Shown here: positions 48,911 to 60,877 of the stretch, piece after piece
Layout: every line of letters begins with the position of its first letter
Position numbering within the stretch: the first letter of the stretch is position 1
The notes under the pieces: model-generated
What the model was told of the DNA's origin: nothing
Seen by the model: only the letters and a program-made list of their open reading frames with translations
Databases searched by the model: none
Assembly (NCBI GenBank): GCA_003999685.1
Contig: CP021221.1
Span: 2,852,001-2,916,000, forward strand
DNA from: Taiwanofungus camphoratus
Lineage: Eukaryota > Basidiomycota > Agaricomycetes > Polyporales > Taiwanofungaceae
Direction: 5' to 3'
DNA length: 64,000 nucleotides
Program-made: the position numbers and the translations under genes

Positions 48911-49360
48911 CCTCCTAATTTCTGTGAATTTCAGAGACTAGGATGTAGGAGGCGAGTTGGCATGAGGTTTCGAGAACGGCGAGGCAAGTAGTCCAGCTAC
49001 TCGAAGATGGCCAAGGTATAAGGTCGGTTGCCAAACATACCACAATGTCTACTATCTGTTTGCAGGGAGTAAGATCGGCTCGTCAAAGCTCGATGACTAC
49101 TGTACAGTATTATAATCATGCAATTGAGGCCTAGAAGGCGCTGAACGAATTATAGATAATCACAACCAGGCAAAGTACAGAAAGCATGGAAGTAAGAGTA
49201 ACAATGACAAGCCTCGGAAAAACTTGAATTAAATACTCTGCATAAGCACTGGAGACAACCAGCATCACATCAAGCACAAAGCACTTTGAATATCTTTTGG
49301 CTTCCCCTTTCATCTCCTGAGATGTTTGGTCGGAAGCCTCATGCTGAAACGAGCCGCTCG
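48911..49360. other. intergenic region
   Basis: Between the DUF1769 relic and FunK1 copy 2. A 77-codon frame overlapping the FunK1 stop is treated as chance. Confidence 0.4.
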
Positions 49361-51889
49361 TCATGGGGTAGGAGTTGATGATCTCAACCGTTTACTACCC
49401 TCAGGGAGCTCGACATTGTCCATGGCACGGCTATCGCGTTTCGTGCCACCAGTTCTCTTGTAGCGATACTCTTTAGGCAGAAGATCGCCTGCTTTGTCAT
49501 TGGCTGGCCAAGAGTCGGAAGTTACCAAACTCGCTCCTAGAAGAGCGGCCATCCCGTGATGCGAACGCAGATCATTGGCTAGAATTCGATCTTGATCGAG
49601 CTGAGTTCTAGTTGTCTCAGCTATCATTGTTGCCGCGCGGTTGTGGTCCACGTTTGGACGCCATATTGCCATATCTTGAGCTGCTGTCGAGGACTTATCA
49701 TTCCTCTTGCCCTGTTTTTGCGGACCCGTAGCCCCACTTCTGCTGCTAGACGAAGTGGCAAGTCTTGCGTCAGAAAAGACTACATTGTAATGCGCCTTGA
49801 ACCGCATCAACAAGTCATGGATGAGATCGTTAAGGGGATGATTCATGCTAGCATCGTCATGTTCAAACCGAAGTTCGACGCCATTGCTAAGGGTGACCAA
49901 TCCATGCCGCATGGCACTCAGTTTCTGGCTGCCACAAGTATAAATTCCAGCAAAAACTTCGGCTGTATCAAAGAACTTATACAGAAAGGCGCCGACGTCT
50001 TCACAGTTGTGCCGTAGATGTCTGACTCCGTTATATAGGAGAACGTGAAAAAAAGACTCGAGCTCGTCTTGAATTTCGGCGGCCTTATTCGGGTGATTCA
50101 ATAACATAGCAGACGTAAATTGCCATGTTCCCTGTGGGAAACAGTGTGAGAAACTGGTGAATCAGGCCCTAAAAGTTGCCAGAACCCACTGTGCGATCTG
50201 GCTGTCTTTGTTCACCTTCCCCATTCAGATCCCTAGACAACGGCTTTGAAAGCTCCCAATCATTCAACATTCCTGAGCATGTTTTTTTCCCATCCTTGTC
50301 CGTGTGCTCTATGATCAGTATATTACCAGAACTGATATCCCGGTGTAAAATCCCGGCATTCTCTACCGCCTGCATGTGACCTTGGTTCCATCAGTGAATA
50401 TATGAACTCAGATATAATGAATCTGCACAGAAATTGAGTCACCTTTCATGCATTCATAAATTGTATCCACCAGCTGATAACCGTCCTGGAAATCGCTCAG
50501 AGGACGGCCTACTTCGGCGGTGACAAGACGATAATGCGTGTGAGCTTTCAGAGGGTTCCGTCTTGCATCGTTCACGAAGGGATTTCGATCTTCTTTGTCC
50601 TTTTCATAATTCTGCTTCCAAATGCGTTGCGTGATTGTACGCTGCTCACCAACATCGCCATGGCAGACGAGAGTCGGAACATATTTGACGCCATGCTCGT
50701 TCAAAACCCGGAGCACTTCACCTTCCTTGTCAATACCAGGAAGATTGACCCGCCACGCATCCTTGAGAAATACAAATTTCCGCGTCTTGGTATCAACTGC
50801 GACGTATCCACGAGTGCCGCGACCTGCCATGCCCGATGCCAGAAAGTGAGGCTTGCCAACCAAAAAATATCGTTTGCGTGTTCGCATTGTCGTCGATTTC
50901 GATGAACTGGATGTCACCTGTAATTCTTCCTCAACCGACAGCTTCCAACGTGTACACTCTCCTTCAAGAGACTTTTCAAAGTACTCCCTGACATAGTCCT
51001 CGCATTCCGGACTGTCCTGAGCCATATCGGTCATCATCTTGTACTCCCTGGACTTCTTCGATAATATGCGGGCAGTTGGGTCGTAGCCTTGTTCTTCTGC
51101 AGAAAGATCCGAGAAGCGCCACAAAAATTCCCCGAGCTTCTCAGGATACTGATGGTAATTAAACTTTTCTGTCACAATTGCACCAGATCTATCCCAGCGA
51201 AAAATGCGGGCGTGGTTGCAGAGGATCATGATGGTAAAGAAGAACGTTCGGTGCTGGTGCGCGAAGACTTTCGCCGCATACGAGATGATTTGGCCCCGGT
51301 TCTTTTGTCTTTGCAGAGACATGGCTTCAAACTGAGGCCCTTTGTCGTCCAGAGGATCATCTTGTTCCGTCTCCTTCTTCCACTCGATCCACAATTTCTG
51401 CCTGGACCAGTGCGGTCTACCATCCTTCGGAGCGTCCTTCTGAAGGTAAAGACCGGCGTCCACTTTCTGCCTCGACTCGTCTCCTTCATCAGCTTTATGC
51501 GGTGTCAGGACAAACTTGTATCCTGGGCAGAGCTTTGCTTCCTTCACACTGTCAATCTACACGGATCATTAATGGTAAGAGAGCGGTAGTCGGTAGTTGT
51601 AACGTACAAATGGTCGATAAAGGTCATCCTCGACATGTTTCACTTGCGATTGCGGGAACACACGGTCGAAGGCTTCCTTGTACTTTGGTGGCTTTCGTCG
51701 AGAATGCAGGGGCACAAATTCCGTCATGAATTCATCATACGATAACTTCACGAATTTTCCTTCCATGTCTTCGATCAGTCTTCTTCGTACCTCAAAGATT
51801 GTTGGACTGGATATAGCAGAAAATTGGTCGAACCCTGCTATCTTTGATTTCAGAGGTGAGTCTAAGAGAGTTGTTTGAAAAGAAGTCAT
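49361..51889 (-). CDS. FunK1-family protein kinase (copy 2)
   Basis: Exons 51889..51608, 51556..50443, 50380..50190 and 50131..49361 give 785 aa. The N-terminal region has [20 protein letters not shown] and [16 protein letters not shown]. The kinase part has [36 protein letters not shown], the catalytic loop [14 protein letters not shown], and LNDWELSKP at the DFG position. After GTWQFTSAM come [15 protein letters not shown] and a Lys/Ser/Arg-rich tail ending LRSSTPTP. Introns at the catalytic loop and before GTWQF match FunK1 copy 1 in position and phase, so the two share an ancestor, but sequence is well diverged, so this is not a recent duplicate. Substrates of FunK1 kinases are unknown. 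Confidence 0.92.
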
Positions 51890-52800
51890 GATGACGAGGG
51901 CTTACCTTGATGTTGTATGCAAGTATCCCTAAATACTACAGGAAGATGGGCCACGGTCAAGGTGGCCACGAATTTGCGCTTTGCTGCTGTGCTACAATAG
52001 GGTCAGTACATTAGTTCGCAGTCGCGACAAAGGGGAACTTCAGGTGGCTCGCGACGAGCCACGGTCACGTGTGTCAGTTTGGGTCACGGCCGAATCTGAG
52101 ATCTGAACCATCGACCGTCCCTTCATAGTGACATTTGGTGGGGCTTAAAGACACGAAAAAGTTGATGCACTTCGCAAATCGACATATTTAAACAGGCCAT
52201 CTGCAGAGTTTCGTTATGAATGTGCTTTCGAACAAAACTGTGCAAAATTATTTTTGTTTTCTGCCGTGTTACAGTTATTTGCAGACCGGTTTAGATGAAC
52301 TTCCAAATAGGCAGGTAAGCCACACTGGTGCGGCTGAAGGGAGGGTGGCCGGCAGCGTCGAAAATCCGATTTTTGCCTGTCCCTTGCAATGGGGAGCACA
52401 TCGCCCAGAGAGGCTCGATCACATGTACATAAACCGTGAGATTTTTTTGAGGAACCAACAAGGTAATAAATAACAGATTTCTTACACAAAAATAAGTTCA
52501 AATAACAAGCCATCCTAATGTGCATTCACCTCCGTTGTATTGGCGATTACAACGTGTCGTCATTTCCGCTGATGCGCCAACGATAAAGCTTCCGCAGCCA
52601 CGCACAATCCAAGTGTTGACGGGCAGGTGCCAGCTCGTAATCGGCCTTTTTCTTGAGTCCAGACTCGATTTCTCTCTCGTTACTTACTCTAATAAGGTCT
52701 ATTCTGCTATCCCACTCTCCTTCTGCTCTATTTTCCACTTTTCTGCTGTTGGAACTCAACCGACACAAGGATACCCGCCAAGCAAGTTGGTCATACAACG
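51890..52800. other. divergent intergenic region
   Basis: Between FunK1 copy 2 (minus) and the Boi-like gene (plus). It contains dispersed repeat copy 3 at 52355-52383. About 52670-52800 is C/T-rich and probably the Boi promoter and leader. Confidence 0.5.
52355..52383 (-). repeat. dispersed repeat, copy 3 (29-bp core)
   Basis: The minus strand reads GGGACAGGCAAAAATCGGAT and on to TTTTCGACGC, matching the first 29 bp of copy 2 with one A/G difference. Similarity is lost beyond that. Orientation is opposite to copies 1 and 2. Confidence 0.65.
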
Positions 52801-55800
52801 ATGCCCGAATACGTTTACGTACTCCACGAATTCACCCCCGAGAACCCTGATGAAGTCCCGTTGAAGGTAGGAGAGAGGATCGAGGTTGTCGAGAAGGATG
52901 ACTTGTATGGCGACGGCTGGTGGCAGGTGAGTTAGTGCAGATACCCCGCGATAAAGTGAAGGCATGAACATTTAGGGGTATTGATCAAGCACGGAGGGTC
53001 GATCGGGGAGGTGAAGCTATAATGCAGGGCTGTCACCATGCGGCCTTGCAGGACATATACCTCACATTCCTACCTCCTCCTTCTCTTCGCTTCTCGTCAT
53101 GTTTCTGTCTACAATTAACTCAATATATGTCGCATTTCAGGGCCGCAATGCTGCCGGGAAGGTTGGCCTATTCCCACAGAGCTACACATCCTCCAACCCA
53201 CCTGCATCGAGTGTCGCCTTCCCAGCAGACAAGTCCCCGTCATTATCCAGTGATGCGTTGATTCAGGCTACGACTGTTCCCTCGAGCTCTTCACAACCTC
53301 CGCACGAGCAGTTTACAGCTACACTCAGCAGCGGCGACAGCGCCGTCGCGAGCCCCAGCAACGACCTTTCCAATACTCACGAACGCACGTTAAGCCAGGG
53401 AGACGGCGAGGTGATGAAGGCGACGATGACCGACGTCCAGAAGGCGATTGAGCAGCTCGGTCGGAGCGATCACGACGGCTCGCGCAGCTTCAGCTTCACA
53501 TCCTCGCACGGTGGCTCGACTGACCATTCCGATGCCGACAGCGAGAGCGATGCGGATAATGCGGGTGGCTTCGGCTGGTCGAAGGGTGCTCGGACAAAGC
53601 TTGCTCTGCGTGCGCAGCAGGCGAACGCCGAACGCGCGGCCAAGGAGCGCGAGGTGAGCGCTCCGGGCACGCCGCTGCGCTCGCTAGCGCCGCCCATCGA
53701 CTTTGAGATGAGCGATGAGAGCGAGGGCGAGGAGGACGAGCTCTTGAATGGCCGTAGTCGCAGCCGCAGTCATAGCCCGAGGCGACTGATCGGGGACGTG
53801 CGTAGAGAGTACCCCCAAGACATCCCGGAGGAGGACGAGGACGACCATGGGGGCATGAATGTGACGCGGTTCGCGACACATCCACCCGTGATTACTCTCA
53901 ATGATCATGGCGTGGAAGGGCCCTCAGCGTCGATATCACAGCGAAAGTCTGGCGACAGCGTGCGCATCGTGCCGTCTGAGGAGTTTATTGTGCCATCGCC
54001 CGTGACAGATGAGACACAGCTGCCCACTGCAAAGCCCGAGCGCATCGCTTTCCACGAGTCTGATCTCTCTCCGAGCGTCGCATCTGCGCCCGAGCCATCA
54101 TCTTCGACTTTGCATGATGACCTTCTGTCGCCCGAGGAAGACATCAACTCGGCGCCTCCATCCATGGGCAGCTTAAACGGGCAGGACAAAGCGGCCTCGC
54201 CGCCACCAGCATCCTTGTCCGCATCCGCGTCTGCTTCTGCGTTATCCGTTCCCCAAACCATCACCCAGACTATTAGTCCGACGCCCAGCACGATCAAGGC
54301 TGCTACGCAACTTCCGTTTGCGCCAACGTCTGCTATTCCCTCGCCGACTGCGTCTTACTCAGGCTCGACTGGGCCTAGCTCGGCTGATGTGCAGCAAACC
54401 TCGACGCCTGCAACAACCGTTATGTCATTCAAGACCAGTACAGGCGCGCCATCTCAGGTCGACCGGACTTTCTCAGTAATGTCGGATGGCACGAAGAGGC
54501 CCGATGGACATCCGTCAGAATGGACGGTCGAGCAAGTGGTGGAATGGTTGAGGTCAAAGGGTTTTGATCAGGATATATGCGATAAGTTCACTGGTAAGTC
54601 TTCCTTATCAATGCACTTCTCGGATCTTTCACTTGTTCTTACCCTTGCATATTAGAACAAGAGATCACCGGTGATGTCCTACTCGAACTCGACGCGAACG
54701 TGCTGAAGACAGAGATTGGGATCGCCGCTTTCGGGAAGCGCGCACGTATCGTGAATGCGATCACCGAGCTGGGACGTCCACCATCCGTCTTTGAGGCAGA
54801 GTCGCCTGCACGTGTCACAACACCCCGTTCGCAGTCGCACTCCCTCAACCACTCATACCACACGCACTCTCATTCCGCATCAATGCAGAGCTCGGCGCAG
54901 ACACAGGCGAGCTGGGCGTATTCTCCGCTTTACCCCCCTTCTGGCCATGGGTTCAGCCCTGGGGTCGCATCGGTCACAAGTATGGACGGTGGACCGCACA
55001 CGGGTGAGCTACCTGGGAGTTCAAACCTAAGAAGTGGATGGCCTGCACCAGAGAGTGAGGAGAGGATGATGGTAGGGCTTGGCTTGGGGCTTCCGGCTTC
55101 GCCATCAGGTAATGGCAAGGACGCGGTGAGTATGCTTTGCGAACTTGCAGCATCAATTGACCTTGCGAAAATCTATTGCGTTGATGGATAGGTTGCGACC
55201 CATCTTCAGAAACCACGTCCGGCACAACTGGTACTATCGCCCAGCGATAGTGCTCTGGGTTCAACTACAGCATTCAGCGGTAGCCGAACACCAATCACGG
55301 AAGAGGATCGTGGTGCCATGAGTGAGGTGTGTTCGGCATATGCCCGTTTCCGCTCCACTGCTGCTGAGCCGGATGTTGTCTGCTGTCATAGAGTGAAACT
55401 ACACTTCCCTCAGACGCTAAAGCCAAACACAGGCGCTTATTCTGGCGTTCTTCTGAAACCAGCTCCCTGAAAGAGAAGCCCAGTTCGCTAGCAGACACCA
55501 CCAGCCGACATTCCAAGGATACGAGTACGCCGACATCAGCCCCATCAGCAAGCTCAGCATTTTCAGCACCTGCATCGGCAACGACCTCACCAAATGACGT
55601 GAAGTCGGACTCTGGAGAGGGAATTACCTCGGTAGTGAGACGGGTTACCAAGAAACGGGAGAGTGTAGATGGGCATAAGACATCGGATCATCGTCTCAGC
55701 CTCTTCGGCGGGACTTTTCCCGGAACAATCGGAAAGGCGAGGAAGCCTCCTCCTAGGCTTTCAGCGTACGCCTGATTCACTTATTGCGATTGTGAATCCA

Positions 55801-57455
55801 GCTAACGTTACATTGTATCTGAAGTGGCGGAGAGAAGTCTGACAGTGAGAAACACACTCATGGCACGTTCTCCAGAATTCGAGATATACGATCTTCGGGT
55901 AGGCCTTCCACCGCAGACGGGACCAAGGAGAAGGAGAAGAAGGCGAAAGACATTCCACTCATCAAGGACATCAAGGAGGCGAAACGGAGCAGTTCCGAGA
56001 AGAATAAGGAGAAGAGCCCTAAGGAATACAGAGACAAAGATTCTAAGGAAGGGACAGCAGTCCTTCGCAAGCGCACGACCTCTATGGCAGCCGACCTAAG
56101 CAAAGGAGAGGCTTTGGCGGCGTCGCAGCTCGTGGCGGGGGCGCCAAGACTGAAAGTTGGACAGAGTATTATGGAACAGATCGGCACACCTGACCACGAG
56201 GGTTGGATGCGCAAAAAGGGAGAACGTTATAATACGTGGAAGACACGGTATTTCGTACTCAAGGGACCTCATCTCTATTACCTGCGGAACAATAGCAAGA
56301 GTGTACGTACCGTACTCACTCTGTGGGGATCACTCTTGAAAACTTTGGTACGTATAGGAAACTAAGATTAAGGGCTACATCAACATATCAGGCTATAAAG
56401 TAGTGGCAGATGAGAATGTGGATCCTGGGCGATATGGGTTCCGCATCACCCATGATACCGACAAGACTCATTACTTCAGTTCCGAGGAGCAAGGCGTCAT
56501 TCGTGAATGGATGAAGGCCCTGATGAAAGCCACCATCAGCCGAGATTACACTGGTACGCTCTTTGTCCCCTATTTCACGATGTTTGTCTCCATTTGCCAT
56601 ATACTTCTCTAGATCTCGTGGTTTCATCCTGCAATATTCCGACCATCCCTCTTACAGTTGCGCAAGCAATGAATCCCGCTCCTCGACCTCCTTCTCCTAC
56701 TGCGCGCGCTGCTACACAAAGAGCAATGCGCCCCGAGAATCCCAATCAGCTTACACAGCGTGATGCGCAGGTGCTTCTTATGGGTGTACCCGCCAAGGAT
56801 AAAGGGGTAAATGCCCAGCACGCGGAACGGACGAGATTGGAATCGTTCTTCACCAATGACACGCTATCGACGAATGGCACAGAGCCGGCATCGAAGAAAC
56901 CGGTTTCGCCTAAGACCACTGTCCCACCACGGCCTTCTCGAGAACTGCGAAGATTGAGCTCACAGCCTGAATCTGTAGGCGTCCGATCTACGAACTAACT
57001 GTGCGCGGATGCTAATCCTTGATCCACGAATCTCTGAACAGAGCTCTGTTGACACAAGTCTGATTGATTGGGCTAATTCTCATCTTCCTGGTTCACTTCA
57101 GGTCACCAACCCGTCGGGTCCATTGTTTAATGGGCTCGCGCTCCTCCGACTGGCTGAGGACATCAAAGGGAAGCCATCGGCACCACAAGTTCCTGACTCC
57201 GCTTTTCCGTCTAGCCCTGATGACGACAAGTTGGACGGACTTTTCAGACTTTTTGACTTTCTCCTCGACAATGATGTTAAAATGGGCACTGTGAGTATAA
57301 ACGACATTCGGCAAGGCAAGCGGGAGAAGATCGCACAACTTCTGCGAGCGCTCAAGGCTTGGGAAGATAAGAAGAAAGTAATTGCTCAATCTCTGGGCCG
57401 CGGCTCCGCAGTGGGTGCGTACAAGGCCATGGGTGGACCAATTTCCTACTTCTAG
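52801..57455 (+). CDS. Boi1/Pob1-like scaffold: SH3-SAM-PH with C-terminal CH-like domain
   Basis: Nine exons: 52801..52926, 53141..54593, 54656..55125, 55192..55326, 55392..55765, 55825..56302, 56358..56553, 56613..56980 and 57042..57455, giving 1,337 aa. SH3 lies at residues 1-60 (YVLHEFTPENPDEVPLKVGE, DGWWQGRN, GLFPQSY). SAM is at about 510-575 (WTVEQVVEWLRSKGFDQDI, ITGDVLLELDANVLKTEIGI). PH is at about 890-1000 (HEGWMRKKGERYNTWKTRYF, IREWMKALMKATI). The C-terminal ~130 residues (SLIDWANSHLPGS, GPLFNGLALLRLAEDI, FRLFDFLLDNDVKMG) resemble a single calponin-homology domain. Linkers are Ser/Pro-rich. Boi/Pob1 proteins bind phosphoinositides and Cdc42/formin/exocyst partners at growth sites. 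The CH-like end would add an actin or signalling link. The first intron (214 nt) splits SH3. Confidence 0.9.
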
Positions 57456-57771
57456 TCTCATCTGACCACCATTTGTAGTTACACAAGGACCCAACTCGTT
57501 ATCTCATTAGGCAGGATTTTTGTATAAATGCGTCACATTCATACCATCTCAGGATCGTTCAGTGTTGCCTGTATAAGTCGTTCGTAATAGATACGATTGC
57601 GCCCCGAAATTATAAAAAGATAGAAAACATCCTAATAATCAGAGCGGAGGCTGAGTGATCACAGTATGACTCGGTGCACCTGCAAATATATTATTATTGT
57701 ACTTTGCGGCATTTGCCGTCATATCTTCAAAGTCTGCAACTTTGGACTAGAACTTAACCAGGACCTACGTG
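57456..57771. other. short intergenic region
   Basis: 3' flank of the Boi-like gene and promoter of the TPR gene. AT-rich; nothing else seen. Confidence 0.4.
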
Positions 57772-60565
57772 ATGGGCTTGGATGTCGAGGCCATCGAGAA
57801 GGCCTTGCTCACTGGACAATGGAATGATCAAATCCATGACTGTTCACATTCGACCTTTGTCGAAATTGCAAGAAACGTCGTAAATGGCGCGCTTAGCGAT
57901 TCTCTTACATCGCCCCTCGCTCGAGATTTATTCATGGTGAATAATCCGAGCATTGATGTCTTAAATCAAACCATAGATGAGTGGTTTGATTTTTCTACGT
58001 CTCAAACTAGTGTTTCTGTCGAAGAAGAACTATTGCGATTGACTCTCGCCGTAGCATGCCTCCATGCTTTTGTACAGGCAAATTGGACAGGTCCGGACCT
58101 GGACGCGAAGCCGCTTGAAGTTGTTACAGTTCCTCATGAATTATCGCAAGCCATCACCAACGAATATCTTCACGAAAAATCAATTTCAGAGCTCGCCTAC
58201 GGCGGAGAGCCTGCATACCACTTGGCCCAAGTGCCAATTTTCCTGCGACTCTCAAAGCTCCTTCTTGACATTCCATACAACTACTGTCGTTCCGCTGCAT
58301 GGTGGAGATTACGTGCATGGGTCGTACACCAACAAATACTTGATGAACCCGTTGCACTACCTCCGGATGCCCTAACATCCGTGGACAATTTAACCCAAGG
58401 TCTTGCCTCGCACCCTGATCTTGCAGGTCGCCTTCGTCTTGAGCAAGGTTTATTGGAGCACTACATGGGACACGATAAATCGGCGGGGGAATATTTTATC
58501 CGTGCAGCTCGGGCGACGGAACTGGAATACGAACTTACGGGGGCCCTGGGTAAACGTACTAAATTCCAGCAAACCGACGTAACACAGCTCGTCCTTCTTG
58601 CCGAGTCTCGTCCGAGGGAGGATGACTCTGATAACAGTAAGAAGGATGATCAAGCCAATCCGTCAACCGCCGGTGTATCCCTTACCCTCAGCGACTTTCC
58701 AATTGTCCCTGAAACGTTGAATCTCAATGACGATACATTACTAGAGCAGACTGAATTCACCTCATCCTCCGCAGCCAATCCAGGCTCCCGTCTCGCGCAT
58801 CTCAACCCAGCATCTCAACCCCCTCTACACCCTCTTGATCAGTGTATCCTTCTATCACTATGTCTTAACGTAAGAAATATGTCACCATCACACGGTCTTA
58901 CTGCGGAGCAAATGTCCCCTTATGTTGCTCGTGTAATCTCTCACCCTCGGAACTGGTCAGTGCATACTATGGCTTTACTACTTCGTTCACGCCTTGAATC
59001 AAATCGGACTCGGACGGTAGAGCGGTCTACTTTGCAGCTGCAAGCTTTGGTAGATCAAATGCCTACAGCTGATTCCACGGTTTCGGAGAGATTGCTTTAT
59101 TTCCACTCGATTCCTCTGCCAAGTAAATGGGAGATGGAAAAAGAGTTGGCCTTACGGTTCTTATCTATCGGAGTTGTCAAATCTGCGCTGGAGATTTTTG
59201 AGAGGCTAGAAATGTGGGAGGAGGTAGTCAAGTGTTGGCAGAGAATGGAAAGGCGTGACAGGGGGATTGCCATCGTTCGTGATCTCCTAGAGGGCAGGAA
59301 GGCAGAAGCAGAGGCGGTGATTACGCGAGGCAAGGCTGCGGCAAATGGCCGCAGGCAGGTTCTCGATGCAGTGCGGGAGGCTAAGCTCTGGTGCCTGCTG
59401 GGTGATCTCGAACCCGAGAATGCTTTGGAGCACTACACCCGAGCGTGGACTATATCCAAGGAAACATCGGGACGAGCAATGCGATCTCTGGGCGGTTATT
59501 ACTTCGCACGCGCAGACTACTCCAACACAATCGACTGCCTGCGACGCGCCGTCGCTATCAACCCCTTGCTAGCCCGTTCATGGTTCATACTCGGCTGCGC
59601 ACACGTTCGCCAGGAAGCCTGGGATGGTGCCCGCCAAGCCTTCATACGATGTGTTACTATTGACGACGAGGATGGTGAAAGCTGGAATAATCTGGCAAGC
59701 GTCTACCTTCGCATGGGCGAAGCTGGTCAAAGAATAGATATCCAAGAGTCGAATGGCGATGAGGTCAGTTGATAGCGAGGTGCTTACACGCTCTGTGGCT
59801 GATTCTTGCGGTCAACAGCTTGAGCACAAAACTGGACATTTCACGCATACAGACGAAACAAGCAAGCGAATACCTTTCATTAATAAAATGCTTGCGTTCC
59901 GCGCTCTCAAGCAAGGCCTCAGGTACAGCTATGAAAATTGGCGCATGTGGTCAAACTACATGATCGTAGCGATGGACGTCGGGGAAATGTCCGAAGCTTG
60001 CCGTGCGCTGGCTCGAATAATAGAGGAGCGAAGCATCAAGGATGGTGCTGCATGCGTGGACGAGGACGTCCTCGATCGCTTGGTGGATGCCGTGACCAAA
60101 GCGGACTCGAGCGAGGCCATTGAAGGTGACGTGAATGGCGCAAATGGAGTTAGGGATCCGGATGAAGGACATGGATTGCTAAGGAGAGTCACCGACCTAT
60201 TTGAACGCACAATCCTTCCGCGGGTTGCTTCTACTCGGATTTTCCGTGCTCGTGCTCGCTTGCTTACTTGGCAGTGCCGTTGGAAAGAGGCGCTCGATGC
60301 ATATATGGATGGTTACAGATGTGGTACGGCAGGGACTATGGAGAAGGGAGAGACGGATGTGTCCAAATGGCGGGAAGCTGTGGGCGAGGTCGAAGACATC
60401 GTGGATGTCCTGAGAAATTTCGGGCCGAGAGTAGAGGATTTCAATTGGAAATCGCAAGCACGCAGCATTGTCCGCACTTTCATGGGCAGGACGAAGGACT
60501 TCGAGGATGAGCTTGAGTGGCCTCAATTAGCAGAGCTGCAGGAAGAAATCCGTAGAGAGGAGTGA
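57772..60565 (+). CDS. EMW1: TTC27/Emw1-family TPR protein
   Basis: Exons 57772..59763 and 59819..60565 give 912 aa. The N-terminal half is helical and contains SAAWWRLRAWVVHQQILDEP, typical of TTC27. The C-terminal half has TPR repeats: ALEHYTRAWTISKETSGRAM, RADYSNTIDCLRRAVAINPL, WDGARQAFIRCVTIDDEDGE and SWNNLASVYLRMGEA, then YENWRMWSNYMIVAMDVGEM. Yeast Emw1 is essential for cell-wall integrity and TTC27 has been linked to assembly of large complexes; the molecular role is not settled. The ATG at 57772 is the first usable start; the codon before it is GTG. Confidence 0.92.
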
Positions 60566-60877
60566 CGGTGGAATATACAATAACCTAAAGTCCTTCCATG
60601 TCGGATGTGAGATCGGCATACACTTTCGCCGAGGGTGTGCATGTAGTAGAGTTCATGATGGTATAGCATGAGGCTTTCCACAGAAGTGATGACAAACAAG
60701 GCATTGACCCTGTGATAAGACTTGCCAATTGCGTTGTATTGAGGTAATTGTGCCGGGAGGGGCAAGTCATAAACAGCATCATCTGCATCTCCGAAGATGG
60801 AATGGAACAATGATCAAGTACGTGATAGGGACGGATATTGGGTGGGAGCATGTAGGCACGGAGACGCACTACCGAAG
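60566..60877. other. convergent intergenic region
   Basis: Between the stops of the TPR gene and the DUF6593-like gene. No supported feature. Confidence 0.4.

Noticed and set aside
49131-49364. 77-codon minus-strand frame overlapping the FunK1 stop by ATGA
   Set aside because: It has a hydrophobic end but no homology-like pattern or splice context; such an overlap is common by chance.
47631-52383. A complete DNA transposon with terminal inverted repeats
   Set aside because: Repeat copies are inverted but there is no transposase, no visible target duplication, and the right copy is shorter; kept only as a low-weight finding.
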